Below are positions 1 through 7,276 of a stretch of 64,000 bases of DNA, one piece after another (position 1 is the first letter of the stretch; every line of letters begins with the position of its first letter). The stretch covers positions 1 through 64,000 of the forward strand of contig NZ_MRDM01000002.1 of assembly GCF_002008165.1 (NCBI RefSeq), given 5' to 3'. The translations under genes and the position numbers were made by a program. Source of the DNA: Rhizobium laguerreae (GTDB taxonomy: Bacteria > Pseudomonadota > Alphaproteobacteria > Rhizobiales > Rhizobiaceae). The notes under the pieces are model-generated. The model made no database searches, was not told the origin of the DNA, and saw only the letters and a program-made list of their open reading frames with translations.

Positions 1-1
1 A

Positions 2-538
2 TGGCGGCTGCACGAATTTCACCACGCAGCCGAAGAGTTCAACGCGCTGACTTCGTCGCGGGAGCATCCGCTGGAGAAGGCGATAAATATGGCCATCATG
101 GTCGTTCCGGCGCTGCTTGTCGGCCTGCCAACGGCCGAATTCGCCGTCGTGACCATCACCTTTGGCGCTATTGGTCTGGTCAAGCACAGTGCCATTCCCT
201 GGCATGGCTGGTTTGGCAAATACGTGATCCAGTCACCACGCGACCACTTCATCCATCACTCCCGAGTGCGGGAACATCATGACAAGAATTTCGCCAATTA
301 TTTCCCGATCTGGGATCATTTGTTCGGTACCTATTACGAAGGCGATGCAGACCGTGCAAAGCTCGGTCTGGACCGCGACTACTTCAACCAAACCGATCCG
401 TTCCGCGAAACCATCGCCACAGAAATCCGTTTCTTCCAGCGCGCGGGGCAAGCTGCCAAGGCCACGTGCGGCATAAGCCCCATAAGCGGAAAACCTGCCT
501 CGCCCCAGGGGCTGTCGGGCCCGGAAGAGCGCCGGTAG
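2..538 (+). CDS. Sterol desaturase / fatty acid hydroxylase family protein, 5' end missing
   Basis: This is the C-terminal part of a membrane-bound di-iron hydroxylase; the reading frame is already open at the first base. Two of the family's histidine clusters are visible: HEFHH near the window edge and HHS...HHDKNFANYF further on, followed by the usual FPIWDHLFGTYY segment. Together these bind the di-iron centre that hydroxylates or desaturates lipids at the membrane. The substrate cannot be read from the sequence. The last 40 or so residues (after FFQRAGQ) are low in conservation and may be a strain-specific tail. The family call is firm because of the histidine boxes. Confidence 0.88.
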   Translation, partial: WRLHEFHHAAEEFNALTSSREHPLEKAINMAIMVVPALLVGLPTAEFAVVTITFGAIGLVKHSAIPWHGWFGKYVIQSPRDHFIHHSRVREHHDKNFANYFPIWDHLFGTYYEGDADRAKLGLDRDYFNQTDPFRETIATEIRFFQRAGQAAKATCGISPISGKPASPQGLSGPEERR

Positions 539-659
539 CGCAAAGCTCGCATCGCTCTGTTGTGATAAGCGGCTCCATGTGGCGCAGAACGTGCTTGTGA
601 GATCATCGCCAAACCCTGCCGCATCCCTGATCGTCCTCGCGCGTTTGCCGCTATGGATC

Positions 660-685
660 AAAAAGAAGCCCCGCCGAAACGGGGC
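660..685 (-). terminator. Rho-independent terminator of small RNA copy 1
   Basis: On the minus strand, GCCCCG and CGGGGC form a 6-bp GC stem with a short loop, followed by a T-rich tract ending in TTTTT. The same stem and tract occur in the second RNA copy. Confidence 0.8.
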
Positions 686-766
686 AATTTGGGAACGGAC
701 GGATCGCACAGGAAGGAAGGGTTGACGTACAGCCCCGTCACAAGAGGGGCACCTGTGCGATCCTTG
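660..766 (-). ncRNA. Structured small RNA, copy 1 (probably general-stress controlled)
   Basis: The predicted RNA of about 105 nt runs leftwards from about 766. Its 5' and 3' parts form a perfect 12-bp stem (752-763 with 701-712). An inner CCCC/GGGG hairpin (732-736 with 746-750) sits inside, and a CU-rich strand (CCCUUCCUUCC) lies on the 3' side of that hairpin. An intrinsic terminator closes the RNA. A homologue at 62768-62872 keeps the outer stem although one base pair differs, C:G here and U:A there, which is covariation. The inner hairpin sequence differs but its pairing is kept. Open reading frames across the element are not conserved between copies, so it is not coding. The CU-rich strand could pair with Shine-Dalgarno sequences. 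Its stress control and C-rich region recall GsrN of Caulobacter, but orthology is unproven. Confidence 0.7.
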
Positions 767-772
767 TGATCT

Positions 773-798
773 AACCCATAGATAGTCGGAAAAGTTCC
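773..798 (-). promoter_or_regulatory. EcfG-type promoter for small RNA copy 1
   Basis: On the minus strand, GGAAC (794-798) is followed by GGTT (773-776) with a 17-base spacer. This is close to the GGAAC-N16/17-CGTT consensus of the general-stress sigma factor, although the second element starts with G. Transcription would start near 766, right at the base of the RNA stem. The second RNA copy has the same arrangement. Confidence 0.55.
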
Positions 799-905
799 TG
801 TGCGGTTCCGCACCCAGCGCCCCGTGCCTGAAGGATTGATATCGGCACCTTGTTTCATCCGAATAAGAGCACATCTCGATGGAGTAAGCGTCGTCAGGAA
901 AACAA

Positions 906-1070
906 ATGGCTTACGAGCCTGATATGGCCATCGTCTTCGATAGCGCGACAAAGGCGGTGATCGTCAGTTTCCGCGGAGTCACGGTCTATCTGCCAGGTCC
1001 CTATGCTGACCGAAAGGCGGCCGTCCTGACCGCCGAAGCGCATTGCCGCCGGCTTGGCTGGCGAGATTGA
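906..1070 (+). CDS. Small hypothetical protein (54 aa)
   Basis: The frame encodes a compact protein (MAYEPDMAIVFDSATKAV...) ending in CRRLGWRD. An AGGA about seven bases before the ATG serves as ribosome binding site. The sequence has alternating hydrophobic residues consistent with a small folded beta-rich domain, and codon use is like that of real neighbours. I do not recognise the family. It is transcribed away from the small RNA gene, with about 100 bases between the RNA promoter and the start codon. Confidence 0.55.
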   Translation: MAYEPDMAIVFDSATKAVIVSFRGVTVYLPGPYADRKAAVLTAEAHCRRLGWRD

Positions 1071-1362
1071 TTGCGATTTATGTCAACGATCCACAAAAGG
1101 CAGATATTAATATTAGGAATCGCTCGTCCTTTCGCAATGAGCGCGCATGCCGAGGCAAAATGTGCTAAGGTCTTTGCCAGGTATCGAAAGATCGCTACCG
1201 ATTTCTCGTCGCTGGTTGTCAACAATTTCAGCGGCTTATGTGCGGTTTTGTCATAAACGCACAGTTCCTTGGGACCTATGGTCAAACCAACGGCCGTCCC
1301 GTAGTTTTTCACCAACTCACAGGCGTTTGGTTTTGACATCCAAGCTCCCATGCGGAGCCGCT

Positions 1363-2085
1363 ATGACTCACATTGACCAATCGACTGTCGAAAACACCCT
1401 GCTGAAAATGTTGAGCGCGGACCGCTTCGCACGCCTCTCGGAAGGGATGGAGCGCGTCGACCTGCCATTACGGCACGTTCTTGTCGGTAGCGACGTGCCG
1501 ACCACGCATGTCTGCTTCTTGGAAAGAGGTCTGGCATCCATGGTTGTCAGCAGCATAGACGAAGAAGTGGTGGAAATAGGCCATATCGGGCGCGAAGGCG
1601 CATCCGGCATGCACGTCGTTCTGGCGGTAGAGACCACCCCCACGCGCACCTTCATGCAAGTCGCAGGGTCGGGAATTATGGTGCCGATGGAGGCGTTTCA
1701 GCGCGCGCTCGCCGATGATCCCGAGATGAAGGATTTCTTCCTTCGCTATGTTCACACAACCGTGCTGCAGCTCGCCCATTCGGCGCTCGCGAATGCGCGC
1801 TACAATATGCATGAGCGGTTGGCGCGGTGGATCCTGATGTGTCACGACCGCCTTGAAGGCAATAACCTGGCCATTACCCATGAATTTCTGGCATTGATGC
1901 TCGGCGTCCGCCGTTCGGGCGTTACCAATGAACTACACGTCCTTGAGGGCGTCCACGCCATCCGATCGACCCGCGGAAACGTGCGAATAATGGACAGGGA
2001 AAAACTGATCGAAATTGCCGGTGGCTGCTATGGAGTGCCGGAGCGCGAATACGAAAAGCTGCTGGGTCCGCTCCGCGCCAGGTAG
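1363..2085 (+). CDS. Crp/Fnr-family transcriptional regulator
   Basis: This 240-residue protein has the cyclic-nucleotide-binding-like beta barrel in its first 140 residues (for example HVCFLERGLASMV and VEIGHIGREGASGMHVVL) and a winged helix-turn-helix at the C-terminus (ITHEFLALMLGVRRSGVTNE). It lacks the cysteines of oxygen-sensing Fnr, so a different ligand or no ligand is likely. The start was placed at the ATG at 1363 because upstream codons of the longer frame do not resemble the family. A close relative lies at 33845-34639 in the same window; the two share nearly the same recognition helix and the ending GGCYGVPE.EYE. Such regulators are abundant in rhizobia and mostly uncharacterised. 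Confidence 0.88.
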   Translation: MTHIDQSTVENTLLKMLSADRFARLSEGMERVDLPLRHVLVGSDVPTTHVCFLERGLASMVVSSIDEEVVEIGHIGREGASGMHVVLAVETTPTRTFMQVAGSGIMVPMEAFQRALADDPEMKDFFLRYVHTTVLQLAHSALANARYNMHERLARWILMCHDRLEGNNLAITHEFLALMLGVRRSGVTNELHVLEGVHAIRSTRGNVRIMDREKLIEIAGGCYGVPEREYEKLLGPLRAR

Positions 2086-2086
2086 A

Positions 2087-2326
2087 TCAGCCCACTCGCT
2101 TAACCGCTTCCGAAAAGGGCAGCACGAGCAGGATATCGCCTGTTTCGTTTCTGATCTCGACGCTTCTTGACGCAATGTCATATCCAAGCAGCACGGCACT
2201 GCTCATCAGCGCGCGAGCATCACGCACCGCTTCAATGCGAGCGGCATCCGGATCAGGAAGCTCTGTTCCTTCCCAGTCTTCGAGCGATCCGGCTTCCGAC
2301 AGGATATTGAAGTAGAAGCGTGGCAT
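2087..2326 (-). CDS. DUF6894-like small protein
   Basis: The 79-residue protein begins MPRFYFNILSEAG and continues with DWEGTELPDPDAARIEA, the typical opening of a small alphaproteobacterial family of unknown function (DUF6894). The start codon at 2326 is preceded by AAGGA. A paralogue with the same opening (PKYFFHVRRND) lies at 33493-33729, also beside a Crp/Fnr gene; here the gene is convergent with the Crp/Fnr gene at 1363, with stop codons one base apart. The repeated pairing of DUF6894 and Crp/Fnr suggests a conserved neighbourhood, not a known function. Confidence 0.72.
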   Translation of the reverse strand: MPRFYFNILSEAGSLEDWEGTELPDPDAARIEAVRDARALMSSAVLLGYDIASRSVEIRNETGDILLVLPFSEAVKRVG

Positions 2327-2546
2327 TCGAAATCCTTCAAAGCCCGGCGGGATAAGTCGCTTATTTTGCCGTTCCGCAGCGTTCAGATCAACAGCATTGG
2401 GCATTCTTTCGTCATCGGCGCCGATGTCCTTACGGCCACTGTGCGCAACCGCACTGATAGTTGGCGGCGAGGAACCAATGGATTAAGTTTTTAACGCGAG
2501 CTTCAACTCAAGACTAATCTGGAGCGGCGACGCGTCGGAGGATGAT

Positions 2547-2795
2547 ATGATCGATTTCAATCTCTCGCTCCAGACGAAGGACGTGAACGTACTTACGGAG
2601 GCCGTGCGGACCTGGTACCGGCATAATCACGTCACACCGACGGAAGGAGCAACGCAATTGCTCTGTAGCGCGGCTGTCGATCTTTTTAGCCAGGGGCACA
2701 GGACGCCGGAGGAACTCGCTACGCTGCTGATCGCCAGGTTTGACAGCCCTCATTCGCTGAAGATCAACGCGACGACGTCCGCTGCTCATCACTAG
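2547..2795 (+). CDS. Small hypothetical protein, first of a tandem paralogue pair
   Basis: This 82-residue protein has the core VLTEAVRTWYRHNHVTPTEG followed by a helical AAVDLF segment. The next gene (2855-3100) encodes a clear paralogue with AVRQWCTRNHCEIDSNEG and AIDLV at matching positions. A GGAGG ribosome binding site lies seven bases before the ATG. No known domain is recognised; predicted content is mostly helical and soluble. Confidence 0.65.
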   Translation: MIDFNLSLQTKDVNVLTEAVRTWYRHNHVTPTEGATQLLCSAAVDLFSQGHRTPEELATLLIARFDSPHSLKINATTSAAHH

Positions 2796-2854
2796 CGATA
2801 TCGGTCCCATCCCTTGGCGAACCGTAGGCGCTCTCGGATTTTGGAGGCATCGAA

Positions 2855-3100
2855 ATGCTTCAGTCCCTCATTACATTGTCCGATCAAGACATCGAAGTCG
2901 TCATCACTGCGGTTCGGCAGTGGTGTACAAGGAACCACTGTGAGATCGATAGCAACGAAGGCCGCCGCGCCCTGACCCTTGCCATCGATCTCGTTCAGAA
3001 CTCCGCCCGGGACACACTCCTCCAGAACTTGACGGAGCGCCTTGGCCCCTGGTCCGGTCAGATGGACGCGGAAACCTCCAGCCTAGCCAACCAGCAATGA
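2855..3100 (+). CDS. Small hypothetical protein, second of a tandem paralogue pair
   Basis: The 81-residue protein aligns with the product of the gene 60 bases upstream over its first 60 residues: both have V..AVR.W..RNH followed by an acidic linker and an A.DL helix, then a C-terminal helix ending near a conserved L..R. The GGAGG before the ATG is a good ribosome binding site. Same orientation and short spacing suggest one transcript. Function unknown. Confidence 0.65.
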   Translation: MLQSLITLSDQDIEVVITAVRQWCTRNHCEIDSNEGRRALTLAIDLVQNSARDTLLQNLTERLGPWSGQMDAETSSLANQQ

Positions 3101-3240
3101 GTGCCTCCATCTAGATGAATATCGGGGCGGGCGGGACATCATTGAGCCAACGCCTAGCAATCGTAGCGCGGCCGGCGAAGCATCCTACTCGCGAGATATT
3201 TGCGATTCGGTCGGCGGCGTCTTGGCAGCGCCGGTAACGA

Positions 3241-3690
3241 TCATTCCGACCGGAACGCGGCAGGAAGATCAACAGCGACATCAAGCGGCTGGAAATGCCG
3301 CAAGTTTTCCGTAATGACAGTGAGGTCATAGGCGCGCGCGGTCGCCGCGATGATAAGATCGCCAAGCCCGGGATGACGGCCTTGGCTCTCGGCTTCATCT
3401 TCCAGAGCGCCGACGATGCGCGCGACAACCGTATCCATCGGCAAGATCCGATCGCCGAAACTCTCGGTGATGACGTCCAGCCATGCCGAAAGGCGCTTTG
3501 CCCTCTCGACCCCACCGCGACGGTGAAGGCTCCGCATTCCCTTCTCGATCTCCGCGACCGACAAAGCCGATAGAAACAGGCTGTCGGCTTCGCCATGCTC
3601 ATGAAACCATGCTCGCACCGGATCGGATGGCGGCACCTTGCCCGGCGCGAGCTTGGAAATGATATTCGTGTCGAGAAGATAGGCGGTCAC
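3241..3690 (-). CDS. vapC: VapC-type PIN-domain toxin
   Basis: The 149-residue product has the PIN nuclease fold: it opens with YLLDTNIISKL (first catalytic aspartate), has the central ALSVAEIEKGM glutamate segment, and ends with GLGDLIIAATA carrying the later acidic residues, then LTVITENLRHF. PIN toxins cleave RNA, often initiator tRNA, and need metal ions held by these acids. The start codon overlaps the stop of the antitoxin gene by four bases, so the two are translationally coupled. All catalytic acids appear present, so the toxin is probably functional. Confidence 0.9.
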   Translation of the reverse strand: MTAYLLDTNIISKLAPGKVPPSDPVRAWFHEHGEADSLFLSALSVAEIEKGMRSLHRRGGVERAKRLSAWLDVITESFGDRILPMDTVVARIVGALEDEAESQGRHPGLGDLIIAATARAYDLTVITENLRHFQPLDVAVDLPAAFRSE

Positions 3691-3938
3691 AGATCGATAT
3701 CGCGCATTTTCGAAGAGTTCCGCTCCAGCTCGACTCCACCGGGAAACGTCAACAGGAAATCCCCGAAATTCGGCCGTGGCTTCTTCAAAGCCCTTTTCGC
3801 GGCCTCGGCCGCTTCGACGGACACAAGCACGGCGGCGGGCTTTCCGTGCCGCGTGATCGTCACGAATTCCCCGTTTGCCGCTTCATCCACCAGACCGGCG
3901 AAACCGGCCTTTGCCTCTGCCACGCTGATCGTCGACAT
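3687..3938 (-). CDS. Phd/YefM-type antitoxin
   Basis: This 83-residue protein opens with STISVAEAKAGFAGLVDEA and continues with GEFVTITRHGKPAAVLVS, the DNA-binding N-terminal domain of Phd/YefM antitoxins. The C-terminal part (RPNFGDFLLTFPGG...MRDIDL) would wrap around the toxin. Start chosen at 3938, since the longer frame adds residues that do not fit the family and would run into the operator. It is first in the operon, and a perfect 16-bp palindrome lies 20 bases upstream, consistent with autorepression by the toxin-antitoxin complex. Confidence 0.88.
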   Translation of the reverse strand: MSTISVAEAKAGFAGLVDEAANGEFVTITRHGKPAAVLVSVEAAEAAKRALKKPRPNFGDFLLTFPGGVELERNSSKMRDIDL

Positions 3939-3957
3939 TGCGGCCTCACGTCTTAAA

Positions 3958-3973
3958 TGACCATATATGGTCA
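3958..3973. promoter_or_regulatory. Palindromic operator of the toxin-antitoxin operon
   Basis: TGACCATATATGGTCA is a perfect 16-bp palindrome just upstream of the antitoxin start. TGACCAT...ATGGTCA type sites are typical for autorepressing Phd/VapB complexes. Confidence 0.7.
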
Positions 3974-4049
3974 AAATAGACAGTGACGCCGACGGAATCA
4001 AGAGGGGAATTTTCCAAAGGGCGTAGCGGCCAGACGCCGGCGGTCGAGG

Positions 4050-5072
4050 CTATTGGCTCGGAGCCCCGGCGCTCAACAGCGCCCGCACCAATGCCGCCTG
4101 GCTGCGGACGCCGGTTTTGTCGAAGATGCGCTGTAGTTGAGTGCGCAACGTGTTGACACTGACCCCGAGCCGATCGGCGGCGGCGGCGAGGTCATGGCCA
4201 TCGACGATCAGGCGCGCAAGCCGGGTCTGCGCCGGCGAGAGGCCGAAGACCTCCCGCGCACTTGCGATCCGGCGCACCAGCGTCTCGGCGTCGTCGAAGG
4301 AGATGAGCGTCTTGCCATCCTCAAGCAGAACCCAGCAGTGGAGCGGAATCCCCGCCGCGTCCTCGCCGAGCGCCACCGACCAGGCCTGCTTCGGCGCGAT
4401 GTTCAGCGGTCTCTGGCTCTGCAGTTCGTGGAATGCCACCCGCACCGCCTCGCGCAGTGCAGGGTCGCGTTCGCGCCGCCTTGCGCGTAGGCGGCCGGCG
4501 GCGGCGATGAGCCCGGGATGGCCAGGCATCCGCTCCCGCGCCAGCCGGTTCGTCCAGAGGATCTTTGCATCCGCGTCGACCTCGATCAGTGGGCAGCTCG
4601 CCTCCTCGACGCTGCTCTCCATCATCACCATGCAGCCAATTTTCCAGGCGCCGTCGATCCGGTGGAGGATCCGGAGCTGGCGCTTGCGATCCTCGCCGGT
4701 GTCGCTGCCGATCTGATCGAAGGTCATCCAGGCCATGTTGCCGTCGACGACGATATTGACCTTTTCCCAGCGGACGCGCTCCGAAAAGGCGTGTTTCTCC
4801 GGGAAACGCTCGACGATCTTCTTGATTCGCGCGGCGATCGGGTCCCAGCCTTCGTCGACCCGGACGCCGAGCGAGGTGAAATATTCCATCCGCCGGGTCT
4901 GCGGCGACTGCACCCAGTGGCTTGCCAGCGCCTCGAAGTCCCGCTGCAGCCAGGCCTCGGTTTCGGCGCGGATCACTGCCATGATCGCCGCCCGATCAGC
5001 CTCGCCGTCGTTCATCGCGCGATCCCCCGTGACAACGGATCGCAGCATAGCATGATCGCTCTGTCGGAGCAT
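4050..5072 (-). CDS. LuxR-type regulator with N-terminal SnoaL-like domain
   Basis: The protein has three parts: an NTF2/SnoaL-like domain (about residues 25-150, with IRAETEAWLQRDFEALASHWV and MAWMTFDQIG), a PAS-like middle region, and a C-terminal LuxR helix-turn-helix (LSPAQTRLARLIVDGHDLAAAADRLGVSVNTLRTQL cut across residues 275-325). The layout suggests a one-component regulator that binds a small ligand in the first half and DNA with the second. The ATG at 5072 has GAGGTG upstream; an ATG at 5015 preceded by GGGGGA is also possible. Similar proteins are widespread in Rhizobiales but targets are unknown. Confidence 0.78.
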   Translation of the reverse strand: MLRQSDHAMLRSVVTGDRAMNDGEADRAAIMAVIRAETEAWLQRDFEALASHWVQSPQTRRMEYFTSLGVRVDEGWDPIAARIKKIVERFPEKHAFSERVRWEKVNIVVDGNMAWMTFDQIGSDTGEDRKRQLRILHRIDGAWKIGCMVMMESSVEEASCPLIEVDADAKILWTNRLARERMPGHPGLIAAAGRLRARRRERDPALREAVRVAFHELQSQRPLNIAPKQAWSVALGEDAAGIPLHCWVLLEDGKTLISFDDAETLVRRIASAREVFGLSPAQTRLARLIVDGHDLAAAADRLGVSVNTLRTQLQRIFDKTGVRSQAALVRALLSAGAPSQ

Positions 5073-5081
5073 GACGGCACC

Positions 5082-5270
5082 TCATGCCTTGATGACGCCA
5101 GCCAGAAGCAGCGTTGCACCGGCGGTGGTTGCGATCAGCCCGAGGAGCCGAAGCCTCAGGCGCGGCAGGGTGATCTGATTTCGGTAGTATCGGTCCTCGG
5201 CCGAAGCGCCCATCTGCGTCGGGCGGTGGCGGTTTGGCATGTGCGCGGCGACGAGACTCTGAAGGTCCAT
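5082..5270 (-). CDS. Small single-pass membrane protein
   Basis: The 62-residue product has a polar N-terminus (MDLQSLVAAHMPNRHRPTQ) and one hydrophobic C-terminal helix (LLGLIATTAGATLLLAGVI). GGGAGG before the ATG at 5270 decides the start. It lies just upstream of, and in the same direction as, the LuxR-type gene (10 bases apart) and may be cotranscribed with it. Function unknown. Confidence 0.6.
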   Translation of the reverse strand: MDLQSLVAAHMPNRHRPTQMGASAEDRYYRNQITLPRLRLRLLGLIATTAGATLLLAGVIKA

Positions 5271-5393
5271 TGTGTTGCCTCCCGGTTCGGGCTTCATCTG
5301 CTGCATCCTCGCACGCATCCGAGCCGTGCTCTGTCATGCAGGCGGAGGACATCGGCTCGGCTCCCGGCCGGCGAACGAAGAATCAACTCAACC

Positions 5394-5418
5394 GGAACGA
5401 GTCCCGCAGTGATTCGTT
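5394..5418 (+). promoter_or_regulatory. EcfG-type promoter for the DUF982 gene
   Basis: GGAAC (5394-5398), a 16-base spacer and CGTT (5415-5418) match the general-stress sigma consensus exactly. The start codon of the DUF982 gene lies 33 bases downstream. This is the best match in the window. Confidence 0.7.
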
Positions 5419-5450
5419 GAGTCGCGTGTCCAGCGTGAGGGGGCTGCATC

Positions 5451-5690
5451 ATGAGCAGGCGACGAAGCTTCAAACCGGTGAAGATCACCATCAATGGCAA
5501 GGTGAGGACGGTCTATAATGTCGTCCAGGCCGGCAACACTTTGCTGAATGATTGGCCCGAGCAGACGCCGGCGGCCAAGGTGGCCGAGCGGCTTGTGCTT
5601 GATGTGTTCAACGATGCCGCCGAGCCGGAGCAGGTGCGGCGGGCATTCATTACCGCGGCGAAGGCGAGCGACATCAAGTTCAGTTCCTGA
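5451..5690 (+). CDS. DUF982 family protein
   Basis: The 79-residue protein has the DUF982 pattern: an N-terminal beta segment (FKPVKITINGKVRTVYNV), the central LLNDWPEQTP and a C-terminal helix ending RRAFITAAKASDI. DUF982 is nearly restricted to Rhizobiales and has no assigned function. An EcfG-type promoter directly upstream suggests expression in stress or stationary phase. A second DUF982 gene lies at 29077-29373. Confidence 0.85.
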   Translation: MSRRRSFKPVKITINGKVRTVYNVVQAGNTLLNDWPEQTPAAKVAERLVLDVFNDAAEPEQVRRAFITAAKASDIKFSS

Positions 5691-5716
5691 TCCGTGGCAT
5701 CTGGCAAGGCCCTGGC

Positions 5717-5941
5717 TCACTTCCATGACACATGCTCCTGGTTTCGCAGATCCCAGGTTTTGAACTGCGTCTCCATCCAGGCGGCCGAGACGATGGCCGC
5801 GAGGAAGCCGAAGGTGAGGCAGGCGATGGCCTGGACCCGCCACGAGACGAAGGTGACCGGCGCCGGGGTGGTAGGCTTTTCAGCGCATTCGCCGGGCGGG
5901 CAGGCGCAGCCGGAAAAGGCCTTGATCAGGCAATCGCTCAT
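5717..5941 (-). CDS. Small membrane protein, last gene of the phage-module minus operon
   Basis: The 74-residue product starts MSDCLIKAFSGCACPPGECA, with a cysteine-rich N-terminus, and has one hydrophobic segment (AIACLTFGFLAAIVSAAWM) near the C-terminus. Its ATG overlaps the stop of the upstream gene by four bases. Likely a phage-derived small membrane protein; no family recognised. Confidence 0.6.
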   Translation of the reverse strand: MSDCLIKAFSGCACPPGECAEKPTTPAPVTFVSWRVQAIACLTFGFLAAIVSAAWMETQFKTWDLRNQEHVSWK

Positions 5942-6141
5942 GCTGCACCGCCTTTCACCGTGTCGATGGCGTCGAGGATCTTCCGGTGAAGCGCGCAGCC
6001 GTGAACTTTGCTGCCGTCGAAAAAGCGTTCGGCCTCCACCAGCGCCTTCAGGAGATCGGGTGCCCCGGCCGTGAAACGGGCCTTGGCGCGAGGAAGGCAA
6101 GAGCTCTCGGTTGAACCAGGTGTAAGGTTGGCGGCAGACAT
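5938..6141 (-). CDS. Small hypothetical protein of the phage module
   Basis: The 67-residue protein (MSAANLTPGSTESSCLP...) has a helical C-terminal half (APDLLKALVEAERFFDG and HRKILDAIDTVKGG). It lies between two short genes with 11-base spacing on one side and a four-base ATGA overlap on the other, as is common in phage operons. No function assigned. Confidence 0.6.
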   Translation of the reverse strand: MSAANLTPGSTESSCLPRAKARFTAGAPDLLKALVEAERFFDGSKVHGCALHRKILDAIDTVKGGAA

Positions 6142-6152
6142 CTCCGTTCCCC

Positions 6153-6416
6153 TCAGGCGTAGAATTGATCGTTGTTGGCGATACCCATGATCTCGCGGGC
6201 ATAGCGGTAATGCTCCTCGACGGAGGCTGCCGCCCCGCGCAGCCAGGACGGGCCGCGGATTAAATGTTCGGGACGGCGGAGGAACGCAAAGCCGAGCGCG
6301 CCCATGCGCTGGGCCTCGATCGCCATATAGGCGCGGCAGTCGCCGATCGTCTGCGCGCCATTCCAGCGGGCATCCCGCCTGCTTTCCTCGGTCTCGATAT
6401 TGCGGATGTGCTGCAT
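6153..6416 (-). CDS. Hypothetical protein, first gene of the phage-module minus operon
   Basis: The 87-residue product starts MQHIRNIETEESRRDARWNGA and has a helical, charged middle. GAGGA six bases before the ATG supports the start. Two copies of the phage-repressor operator type lie 40-90 bases upstream, so the operon 6416-5717 is probably silenced by the repressor encoded at 7277-7924. Function unknown. Confidence 0.65.
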   Translation of the reverse strand: MQHIRNIETEESRRDARWNGAQTIGDCRAYMAIEAQRMGALGFAFLRRPEHLIRGPSWLRGAAASVEEHYRYAREIMGIANNDQFYA

Positions 6417-6454
6417 TGCCTGTCCTCTCGCCCATTTGATCGGCTTGAGGCGAA

Positions 6455-6507
6455 AGGTATATATAATACCCTATCACGTCAATGATGAGAGGTATAAAAA
6501 ATACCTC
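6455..6507. promoter_or_regulatory. Two phage-repressor-type operators upstream of the minus operon
   Basis: Two dyads of the form GGTA-N7-TACC occur: one centred at 6463 (GGTA 6456-6459, TACC 6467-6470) and one at 6498, where the arms extend to GAGGTA-N7-TACCTC (6489-6507). The same type is found three times beside the repressor gene. The AT-rich spacers could also contain the -10 region of the leftward promoter. Confidence 0.6.
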
Positions 6508-6520
6508 AGGAATTGACGAG

Positions 6521-7110
6521 GTACGAATCGTAGGTCTATGTCTGGGGCCAGTGATTGGGCGACCGGGTGCAACTCCCGAGCTGACGAAGCCCAGCGGCGC
6601 GGGAAGCGAAAGTCCTTAAGTGCGCTGTCAGAAAATCAGGACGAGGGCGAAGCGAATGGCCCCTCTGGCACGTGTCCCATCCCGGCTCCGGCCTTCAGGA
6701 CTTGGCCAATGCTCTCCCGGCTTCATGGGCTTTGCTCATGGGGTAGGGGGAAGCTTTGGCCGGAACCCTCCCTCACCAGCCTTCAGGAACCTTCTCCTCC
6801 CAAGCCTAAGAGATAGGATAGAGAACTGAAGTTGAAGTATGATGATGAAAGCAAAAAAGGGAGGCGGTCGCGCGAAATCGAAATCGCTGACGAGGTGATC
6901 GAGGCGGTCTAGATCACTGCATTTTTGAGGTCCATGGGAGGAGAAGCTGCCGAAGGAGATGTTCCCCGCAGTCATCCGGTCCATGGTGGCGGTGACGAGA
7001 GTGGTGCGCGAACAGCATCCAGAGCTTCCACAATTTATGGTTTCAGAGGGGAATCGTCCCGATATCCCTCGTGATCATGGCTAGAGCTCGGCGAGCTTCA
7101 GAGCGAAATC
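6521..7110. other. Non-coding stretch inside the phage module
   Basis: No frame here has a ribosome binding site plus protein-like composition. I see no terminator or repeat of note; it may be what is left of deleted phage genes. Confidence 0.4.
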
Positions 7111-7215
7111 CTACAGGCCGTACATCTCGCGCGCAGCGCTGTACGCCAGGAGAAACACCGCGATCGTGGCGATGTAGAACCAGATTCTGCCGGCGCGTGA
7201 TGAAGGGCGGATCAT
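7111..7215 (-). CDS. Very small membrane protein candidate (34 aa)
   Basis: The frame reads MIRPSSRAGRIWFYIATIAV followed by a few hydrophobic residues and ends AAREMYGL: one positively charged N-terminus and one transmembrane helix. The upstream ribosome binding site is weak. It lies downstream of the repressor gene on the same strand. Called on composition only. Confidence 0.35.
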   Translation of the reverse strand: MIRPSSRAGRIWFYIATIAVFLLAYSAAREMYGL

Positions 7216-7276
7216 TCTGTTTTCCGTTAAATATGATTGATTCGGGGCGTTATTTCAGAGCCTTGAGCGCTCATCC

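Noticed and set aside
233..951. Minus-strand frames crossing small RNA copy 1
   Set aside because: The second RNA copy does not keep these frames, whereas it keeps the stems; a non-coding RNA explains the conservation better.
1001..1351. A 116-codon minus-strand frame (MGAWMSKPNACELVKNYG...)
   Set aside because: It overlaps the small gene at 906-1070 and the promoter region of the Crp/Fnr gene; no ribosome binding site and its C-terminal part has antisense character. It cannot be fully excluded.
2460..2500. EcfG promoter before the tandem small paralogues
   Set aside because: GGAAC is present but no GTT lies at 16-18 bases.
4518..5420. A 300-codon open frame on the plus strand
   Set aside because: It is opposite the LuxR-type and small membrane protein genes and contains no recognisable domain.
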